Source: an uncultured Lewinella sp. (lineage in GTDB: Bacteria > Bacteroidota > Bacteroidia > Chitinophagales > Saprospiraceae). From it: a stretch of 9,693 nt of DNA. A model generated the notes under the pieces. It was given only the letters and a program-made list of their open reading frames with translations. It made no database searches and had not been told where the DNA came from. The stretch is from the NCBI GenBank assembly GCA_938021455.1, contig CALIGP010000372.1:1-9693 (forward strand), written 5' to 3'. The translations under genes were made by a program, and so were the position numbers. How positions within the stretch are numbered: the stretch's first letter is position 1; every line of letters starts with the position of its first letter. Below, one piece after another: positions 1 to 3,790 of the stretch.

Positions 1-480
1 CGGACCGACTTTGGGGACCTGACCGTTTTCAATTGTTACTTCCCCAATGGTGGTCAGGGCGAAGAGCGGCAGAACTTCAAGTACCGCTTCCTGGATGATT
101 TTCTGGCCTACATCGTCGAACTGAAGAAGACCCGGCCAAACATCCTCGTCGTAGGAGACTACAACATCGCCCATCAGGAAATCGATCTCCACGCCCCCAA
201 GCGTAACGTGACGACTTCAGGTTTCCTGCCCGCAGAGCGGGAGTGGATGACGAAGTGGTTCGCCGAGACGGATTTCATCGATACTTTCCGGGAACTCCAC
301 CCGGAAACCGCCGCCTACAGCTGGTGGAGCTACCGGGCCAATGCCCGGGCCAACGACAAAGGGTGGCGCATCGACTACCAGAGCATCAGCCGGGAGATGA
401 AGGACCAGATCAAGGAAGTCACGCACCTGAAAGACGCAATTCATTCTGATCATTGCCCGCTGCTGCTGGAGCTGAAGTAA
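1..480 (+). CDS. xth: Exodeoxyribonuclease III, C-terminal part (start lies before the window)
   Basis: This is the last 159 residues of an ExoIII/AP endonuclease of the EEP fold. The enzyme cuts the backbone at abasic sites and removes 3' blocking groups in base-excision repair in the cytoplasm. Frame 1 is open from the first base to the TAA at 478-480. Visible motifs, in fragment numbering, are the NCYFPNG segment (11-17), GDYNIAH (52-58; D53 and N55 match the catalytic D151/N153 of E. coli ExoIII), YSWWSYR (106-112), GWRIDY (121-126; D125 matches D229) and SDHCPL (149-154; D150/H151 match D258/H259). Full-length enzymes have about 255-270 residues, so roughly the first 95-110 are missing, including the metal-binding Glu near residue 34. 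A GTG at 208 is internal and not a start. The family call is firm; the residue matches come from remembered E. coli numbering. Confidence 0.95.
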   Translation, partial: RTDFGDLTVFNCYFPNGGQGEERQNFKYRFLDDFLAYIVELKKTRPNILVVGDYNIAHQEIDLHAPKRNVTTSGFLPAEREWMTKWFAETDFIDTFRELHPETAAYSWWSYRANARANDKGWRIDYQSISREMKDQIKEVTHLKDAIHSDHCPLLLELK

Positions 481-490
481 GCCTGGTAGA

Positions 491-507
491 CGCTGCCTCC
501 GGCAGCG
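491..507 (+). terminator. Hairpin 10 bases after the xth stop, possible terminator
   Basis: CGCTGCC (491-497), loop TCC, GGCAGCG (501-507) is a perfect 7-bp GC-rich stem. It is well placed to protect or end the xth transcript. No T-tract follows, so it is not a textbook intrinsic terminator and may simply be one of the local palindromic repeats. Confidence 0.35.
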
Positions 508-518
508 AGCGGTGTTGA

Positions 519-533
519 ACTCCCTCCGGGAGT
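519..533. repeat. Small palindrome with the same TCC loop
   Basis: ACTCCC, TCC, GGGAGT forms a perfect 6-bp stem. It shares the core CCTCCGG with the hairpin at 491-507 only 12 bases upstream (GCCTCCGGC versus CCCTCCGGG). The two may therefore be related copies of a short palindromic repeat family. Confidence 0.5.
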
Positions 534-611
534 GAGTTGACGGATGTGTGCGAGCGCTAACCTCCGCTCTGCCGTTGCACCCGCAAAATCGCTGCGCTCC
601 CTTGCCGGCTC

Positions 612-625
612 GGAGCTGGAGCTCC
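612..625. repeat. Small GC palindrome
   Basis: GGAGCT (612-617), GG, AGCTCC (620-625) is a perfect 6-bp inverted repeat with a 2-base centre. The loop is too tight for a good RNA hairpin, so a DNA-level palindrome is as likely. No function can be assigned. Confidence 0.35.
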
Positions 626-720
626 TCGGCCCAAGTACGACGTGCAACTCGATTACCTCCTTAATCGTTACCTTTCAGTAACTTAGCGCTATCCTGCCTA
701 CACCTGCCCCACCTCTAACC

Positions 721-775
721 TGCGGCAGCCCAAAGAACCAAAGAACCAAAGAACCAAACAACCAAAACACCAACC
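721..775 (+). promoter_or_regulatory. Period-8 C/A leader of the gene at 776
   Basis: TGCGGCAGCC (721-730) is followed by five 8-base units. Three are exact CAAAGAAC copies (731-738, 739-746, 747-754), then CAAACAAC (755-762) and CAAAACAC (763-770). CAACC then abuts the ATG. The tract has no Shine-Dalgarno sequence and no T. A very similar arrangement precedes the unrelated gene at 1907 (see 1862-1906). It may be a translation-enhancing unstructured leader or a variable-length tract; both are inference. Confidence 0.6.
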
Positions 776-973
776 ATGGACGCTCCACAATCAGATCGTT
801 TTCGTGCCATGCAAGCTGCTGATAAGCGGGTAGGAGATGCTGCCGTTAAGTCTTCCATTGCTGGCAGACGACGTACCTGGCTGGAACGTATCTTCGAGTT
901 TGCGGGGAAGAAATACCGGGTAGTTTCTCTCGGCGAATCGCGCCACCAGCCCAGTCCTGAAAAGCGAGACTAG
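776..973 (+). CDS. Small hypothetical protein, 65 residues
   Basis: I do not recognise this protein. It is basic and Arg-rich, with no signal peptide or membrane segment. A central stretch around residues 29-50 (IAGRRRTWLERIFEFAGKKY) could form an amphipathic helix. Support for it being real comes from the ATG sitting directly after the period-8 C/A leader, the same construction used by the hydrolase gene at 1907, and from mixed, plausible codon use. It ends 45 bases before the TTG of the membrane protein at 1019 on the same strand, so the two may be co-transcribed. Against it are the short length and the lack of any family signature. It could be a partner of the next gene or a lineage-specific orphan. 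Confidence 0.5.
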   Translation: MDAPQSDRFRAMQAADKRVGDAAVKSSIAGRRRTWLERIFEFAGKKYRVVSLGESRHQPSPEKRD

Positions 974-1018
974 CCCTAAGTTTTTGCCTCCTGGCTTTTA
1001 ACCCATAACTCCTCTTCC

Positions 1019-1798
1019 TTGAATCTAGCCTTCGGAGCCCTTCTTGCCGCCATCCTGCTGCTGCCCGGGGTGATCTTTCGTTATATCTACATCCGGAGTG
1101 ATGCCCTACGTAAGTCCATTGATTTGAGCTTACTGAGTGAGGCCGTTTTTATTCTGGTGCCTTCGATGGTGGCGCACTCTTTTGGCCTCTTATTTACGAA
1201 GTATGCCCTTGGTTGGGAACGAGACCTGGAAACGATTTACTACCTCGTTACCGGCGACAACGATGGCCTGGACTTCCAAACGGTGGAAAATGGCTTCCTC
1301 TATTTCGTCGGGTACATCCTGATTCTTAGTTTACTGGCGGCCTTTACGGGTAAATGGGCTCGGCAGCTCGCCGTATGGCGGGGCTGGGATGAGCGTTATA
1401 AGTTTCTCCGGATCTATAATGACTGGGATAAATACTTCTCCGGACACGTACTTCCGCCCGCCGAACGTAAAAAGATTGACTTCATTCAGGTGGACGTGAT
1501 GGTCAACTCCGACAAAGGAGATGTACTCTACACCGGGGTGCTGCAAAACTATTCCCTGAACAAGGATCAGAAAATTGATCGACTATTCCTGAGCAATGTC
1601 TATCGCCGGGATTTTACCGACGACCTGGACGAAAACAAAGAAGAACGAGAGGAGGCTCCTCCGGGATACCCTTCCTATCGGGTCAAAGACTTCGATGATC
1701 GCTACTATGCTTTACCGGGTGCTTATTTTGTGATTCCTTTCGGAGAGATCCTAAACCTGAACATCATCTATAATACTTTTGAGGAGGTGGTAGAGTAG
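1019..1798 (+). CDS. Three-helix inner-membrane protein with a cytoplasmic domain, function unknown
   Basis: This is a 259-residue protein with hydrophobic helices at about residues 3-24, 37-60 and 91-110. A soluble C-terminal part of about 150 residues follows; it is rich in charge, including an acidic-basic run near 200-212 (DDLDENKEEREE). The pattern in the soluble part is beta-rich: VDVMVNSDKGDVLYTGVLQNY (starting near 158) and the closing YALPGAYFVIPFGEILNLNI segment. It resembles small SH3-like or PRC-barrel-like strands found C-terminal to membrane anchors (DUF6338-like layout); this is a shape comparison, not an identification. The start is a TTG at 1019, because no in-frame ATG lies between the upstream stop at 977-979 and the first helix. 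The protein is probably co-transcribed with the small gene at 776. Function not assigned. Confidence 0.8.
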   Translation: MNLAFGALLAAILLLPGVIFRYIYIRSDALRKSIDLSLLSEAVFILVPSMVAHSFGLLFTKYALGWERDLETIYYLVTGDNDGLDFQTVENGFLYFVGYILILSLLAAFTGKWARQLAVWRGWDERYKFLRIYNDWDKYFSGHVLPPAERKKIDFIQVDVMVNSDKGDVLYTGVLQNYSLNKDQKIDRLFLSNVYRRDFTDDLDENKEEREEAPPGYPSYRVKDFDDRYYALPGAYFVIPFGEILNLNIIYNTFEEVVE

Positions 1799-1861
1799 GG
1801 GCTTATTCAGGGCTGGTGATCAGCGTCATGTTTTACCTCCAATATATTGCCGCCTCCAAAA

Positions 1862-1906
1862 TGCGGTAGCCCCAAAAGACTAACGAACCAACAGACCAAA
1901 AAACCA
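1862..1906 (+). promoter_or_regulatory. Period-8 C/A leader of the ppGpp hydrolase gene
   Basis: TGCGGTAGCC (1862-1871) is followed by CAAAAGAC (1873-1880), TAACGAAC (1881-1888), CAACAGAC (1889-1896) and CAAAAAAC (1897-1904). CA then leads into the ATG at 1907. The units fit the same CAANNNAC period-8 pattern as 731-770, and the preceding TGCGGYAGCC is shared as well. No Shine-Dalgarno sequence is present. A weak -7-like TATATTGC lies at 1843-1850. Confidence 0.55.
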
Positions 1907-2449
1907 ATGACCTTCAATCCCGACCTAGTCCAGAAAGCCTGGCTCCTAGCCGCTACCTATCACGAAGGCCAACGCTACTACACAGCTGTAGAAGGAGAAT
2001 CCTTGCCGTACCTCGTCCATCTCGGTGAAGTCCTAAACGAAGCGCAAAATGCCCTGCATTACGACAGAAGCCTAAGCCCCAAGCTAATGTTGCTCTGTGC
2101 CATCTTGCACGATACGCTGGAGGACACAGAAATTACGGAGGAGATCCTTAAAACTACGGTTGGAAATAAAGTCCTGGCCGGCGTGCAGGCCCTGACTAAA
2201 GACGAAACGCTTCCCACTAAGCGCGAGCAAATGGAGGACAGCATCAACCGCATTTTGGAGCAACCCCGAGAGGTTGCTGCTGTCAAACTTTGCGATCGAA
2301 TCTGTAATATTTCTTCCTCGCCTCCAAGCCACTGGACGAAGGAAAAGCAAGCGGCTTACCGTGAAGAGGCACGGTATATTTTAGAGCGGTTGGGACCTTC
2401 TTGCGGTTATTTGCGGAAGCGGTTGGCGGAGAAAATTGAAAAGTATTAA
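1907..2449 (+). CDS. Small alarmone hydrolase (SAH/Mesh1-like HD domain, (p)ppGpp hydrolase)
   Basis: This 180-residue single-domain HD protein corresponds to the hydrolase half of RelA/SpoT. It is expected to remove pyrophosphate from ppGpp/pppGpp in a Mn2+-dependent reaction and so lower the stringent signal. Visible metal-site residues are H38 (in YLVHLGEV), H68-D69 with E72-D73 (in ILHDTLEDT), D130 and N134 (in VKLCDRICNI, the counterpart of the usual VKLADRLxNI). The N-terminal AATYHEGQ and PYLVH match the SpoT-type AxxxHxxQ and PYxxH blocks. No synthetase, TGS or ACT domain is present; the protein ends after the HD helices. The ATG at 1907 is preferred over an in-frame TTG at 1847, because the extra 20 residues are translated C/A leader and the family motif begins right after the ATG. 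It looks monocistronic. Confidence 0.88.
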   Translation: MTFNPDLVQKAWLLAATYHEGQRYYTAVEGESLPYLVHLGEVLNEAQNALHYDRSLSPKLMLLCAILHDTLEDTEITEEILKTTVGNKVLAGVQALTKDETLPTKREQMEDSINRILEQPREVAAVKLCDRICNISSSPPSHWTKEKQAAYREEARYILERLGPSCGYLRKRLAEKIEKY

Positions 2450-2475
2450 AAGTGCTTTGCTGCAAAATCTATTCT

Positions 2476-2493
2476 AAAACACAACCCAAACCC
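2476..2493 (+). promoter_or_regulatory. C/A-only leader before the first lipoprotein gene
   Basis: The 18 bases before the ATG at 2494 contain only C and A and no Shine-Dalgarno sequence. They resemble the two leaders at 731 and 1873 in composition, but lack the clean 8-base period and the TGCGGYAGCC head. Use as an unstructured ribosome-loading leader is inference. Confidence 0.35.
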
Positions 2494-2973
2494 ATGCCCA
2501 TCAAATTCCTCCCCCTCTTATTCCTCCTACTTATAGCGAGCTGCGGTACCTCACCTGACCCTGCTTCGTCTGAAGACAAAAAGTCTGTTACCGCACTATC
2601 GCAAGACCGTGAAATAAAAGACTGGAACCCTAAGAATAACCCAGCCCCTCTTGAGTCCGTCATCCAGGTCGCTTCGCCTTTACCAAACGCTAGGGTAAGT
2701 TCTCCGATTAAGGTAAGTGGCCAGGCTAAGGGGTTCTTTTTCTTTGAGGCCATAATGCCGGTAGTCCTAACCGACGAAGAGGGAAACGTACTAACGGAAT
2801 TCTACGCCCGTGCGGAAGGCGATTGGATGACTAAGGGCTGGGTCGCTTTTACTTCAGAGGTCAACTACGAAGCACCGGCGGGAACGAAAGCTTATCTACG
2901 ATTGGAGAATGATGACCCCAGTGGAGGAGAGGGACGGCAAAGAGCGATCATCATTCCGGTGGTGTTGGAGTAG
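2494..2973 (+). CDS. Lipoprotein with a Gmad2 (immunoglobulin-like) domain, copy 1
   Basis: This is a 159-residue envelope lipoprotein. It has a hydrophobic signal with lipobox IASC and lipidated Cys17, followed by a polar spacer (about 18-45). A Gmad2-type Ig-like domain then runs from about 55 to 158. Typical Gmad2 features are the opening SPLPN..V.SPI.V.G, the FFFFEA block, LTDEEGNVL, and the closing IIIPVVLE. Gmad2 domains occur in spore-germination and other envelope proteins and probably bind a partner or ligand; the exact role is unknown. The ATG at 2494 is preferred to an upstream GTG at 2452, since only the later start gives a proper signal peptide. The last 23 bases overlap the convergent gene ending at 2951. 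It is a paralogue of the gene at 3290, about 45% identical over 118 positions in my hand alignment. Confidence 0.85.
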   Translation: MPIKFLPLLFLLLIASCGTSPDPASSEDKKSVTALSQDREIKDWNPKNNPAPLESVIQVASPLPNARVSSPIKVSGQAKGFFFFEAIMPVVLTDEEGNVLTEFYARAEGDWMTKGWVAFTSEVNYEAPAGTKAYLRLENDDPSGGEGRQRAIIIPVVLE

Positions 2974-3220
2974 CGACCGTTTGGCCTCCGTTTCGCCTAT
3001 TTTTTATAATCGCATACGCGGACATCAAAGACCAGAAGGAATTGATGACGATGAAAGGATACGCGTCATTCGCCGTGGCGTTTACGATTAGGAGTACAGA
3101 ACAGACCAGATTAATGAGGTGATAGGGCGTGCCGAGATTATCCAGCTTATCGAGCGAAGAGGCCACGAAGGCAAACAATAAACCCAGGGCTCCGACCCAA
3201 CCTGCAATGGCAATCCACAT
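2951..3220 (-). CDS. CBU_0592-family small membrane protein
   Basis: This 89-residue integral membrane protein has three hydrophobic segments at about residues 3-21, 35-50 and 54-72. The pattern GWVGALGLLFAFVASS, then YHLINLVCSVLLIVNA, then AYPFIVINSFWSLMSAYAII matches the CBU_0592 family, a widespread small membrane protein of unknown role. A short polar tail ends in PTPPE. The ATG is the complement of 3218-3220. The gene lies between two + strand lipoprotein paralogues: its 3' end overlaps the first by 23 bases, and its start is divergent from the second across 69 bases. The overlap means the tail codons are also read, on the other strand, as the end of the Gmad2 domain. Family call good; function unknown. 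Confidence 0.85.
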   Translation of the reverse strand: MWIAIAGWVGALGLLFAFVASSLDKLDNLGTPYHLINLVCSVLLIVNATANDAYPFIVINSFWSLMSAYAIIKNRRNGGQTVATPTPPE

Positions 3221-3227
3221 AGTTTCT

Positions 3228-3239
3228 ATCTTTTAAGAT
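3228..3239. promoter_or_regulatory. Short palindrome in the divergent promoter region, possible operator
   Basis: ATCTT, TT, AAGAT is a perfect 5-bp inverted repeat. It lies just upstream of the CBU_0592-family start and about 30 bases before the -7 box for the lipoprotein at 3290. The centre is too small for an RNA hairpin, so a protein-binding site is possible. Such a short palindrome may also be chance. Confidence 0.2.
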
Positions 3240-3266
3240 CGGTAAGGTAAGGCTGAAATGAATGCC

Positions 3267-3274
3267 TACCTTTG
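3267..3274 (+). promoter_or_regulatory. Bacteroidota -7 promoter box (TACCTTTG) for the second lipoprotein gene
   Basis: TACCTTTG fits the Bacteroidota -7 consensus TAnnTTTG exactly and ends 15 bases before the ATG at 3290. Transcription would begin only about 8-10 bases before the start codon. I see no good TTG/TTTG -33 box at the usual distance. The box also argues that the in-frame TTG at 3272 is not the start, because it lies inside the promoter. Confidence 0.6.
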
Positions 3275-3289
3275 CGAAAAATCAGAACT

Positions 3290-3760
3290 ATGCTTATCCG
3301 AATTTGCTCCCTTTGCTTACTACTCTCTTTATTCAGTTGTGGCGAAGACGGTTCAACCGGACCTACCGCTGAAGTCGCCGCAGCAAAACTGGCGAAGCAG
3401 GGGATCGAAGACTTTAATCCGAATAACGATACCCAACCGCTGGATTCTTTGCTGCAGTTGGAAATGCCGCTACCCAACAAAGCGCTTACCTCCCCGATTC
3501 AGGTGAAGGGGGAAGCGGTCACTTCCTTTTTCTACGAAGGGACGATGCGCTACCTGCTGACTAATGAGCAAGGTGAGTCATTGTCCGAAGGGTTCATCAA
3601 GGCAGAAAAGGTAGATTTTAACCGCGGAATGGTCATCTTCAACGACAAGATCAACTACGAAGCCCCTACGGGCACCAAAGGTTTTTTGCGCCTGGAGAAT
3701 AATCAGGCTAGCAAGGTAGTAGGCTTCCAGCGGGCAATGACCATTCCTGTGGTGCTTTAA
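3290..3760 (+). CDS. Lipoprotein with a Gmad2 (immunoglobulin-like) domain, copy 2
   Basis: This 156-residue lipoprotein is paralogous to the gene at 2494. Its signal peptide ends in SLFSC with lipidated Cys17, the same Cys position as copy 1. After the Cys comes GED, an acidic start that recalls, without proving, Bacteroidota surface-export signals. The mature parts align end to end: IEDFNPNN versus IKDWNPKN, then PLPN, SPI.V.G.A, FF.E, NYEAP.GTK, LRLEN and the final IPVVL. The most conserved block is NYEAPxGTK..LRLEN. Role unknown, presumably in the outer envelope. It has its own promoter box at 3267 and is separated from copy 1 by the inverted CBU_0592-family gene, so the two lipoproteins are unlikely to share one transcript. 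It converges with the peptidase fusion, whose stop codon lies 23 bases away. Confidence 0.85.
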   Translation: MLIRICSLCLLLSLFSCGEDGSTGPTAEVAAAKLAKQGIEDFNPNNDTQPLDSLLQLEMPLPNKALTSPIQVKGEAVTSFFYEGTMRYLLTNEQGESLSEGFIKAEKVDFNRGMVIFNDKINYEAPTGTKGFLRLENNQASKVVGFQRAMTIPVVL

Positions 3761-3766
3761 TTAAAT

Positions 3767-3790
3767 GGAGTAACCCCAAAATTTTACTCC
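3767..3790. terminator. Hairpin between convergent genes, likely two-way terminator
   Basis: GGAGTAA (3767-3773) and TTACTCC (3784-3790) form a perfect 7-bp stem around a 10-base loop. The stem starts 6 bases after the lipoprotein stop and contains the stop codon of the minus-strand peptidase gene (3784-3786). Read on the minus strand, it is followed by the AT-rich ATTTAATTAAAG, which fits a weak intrinsic terminator. On the plus strand no T-run follows. Confidence 0.45.

Larger units (their letters stand above)
481..775. other. Gene-free, hairpin-rich interval
   Basis: These 295 bases hold no convincing gene. The 65-codon frame on the minus strand at 450-647 is low-complexity and overlaps xth. 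The first half is crowded with short GC-rich inverted repeats: 491-507, 519-533, 552-556 with 565-569, and 612-625. The last part is a C/A-rich period-8 leader. A near match to the Bacteroidota -7 promoter box, TACCTTTC, sits at 669-676. It would give a leader of roughly 90 bases before the ATG at 776, but no clear -33 box accompanies it. Confidence 0.6.

Noticed and set aside
450..647. Minus-strand frame of 65 codons after xth
   Set aside because: It crosses the hairpin cluster, overlaps the xth 3' end, and is low-complexity in Ser, Gly and Ala.
731..770. Period-8 tract considered as a CRISPR-like array
   Set aside because: Units are only 8 bases with no spacers, and the tract runs straight into a start codon.
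1847..1906. TTG start giving a 20-residue extension to the ppGpp hydrolase
   Set aside because: The extension is translated period-8 leader, and the HD family motifs begin right after the ATG at 1907.
2456..2466. TTTGC, T, GCAAA inverted repeat after the ppGpp hydrolase gene as terminator
   Set aside because: The loop is one base, the stem is weak and AT-rich, and no T-tract follows.
2452..2493. GTG start giving a 14-residue extension to the first lipoprotein
   Set aside because: It would bury the signal peptide behind a polar stretch; the ATG at 2494 gives a proper lipoprotein signal and the same Cys17 as the paralogue.
3272..3289. TTG start for the second lipoprotein
   Set aside because: It lies within the TACCTTTG promoter box; the ATG at 3290 gives a normal signal peptide.
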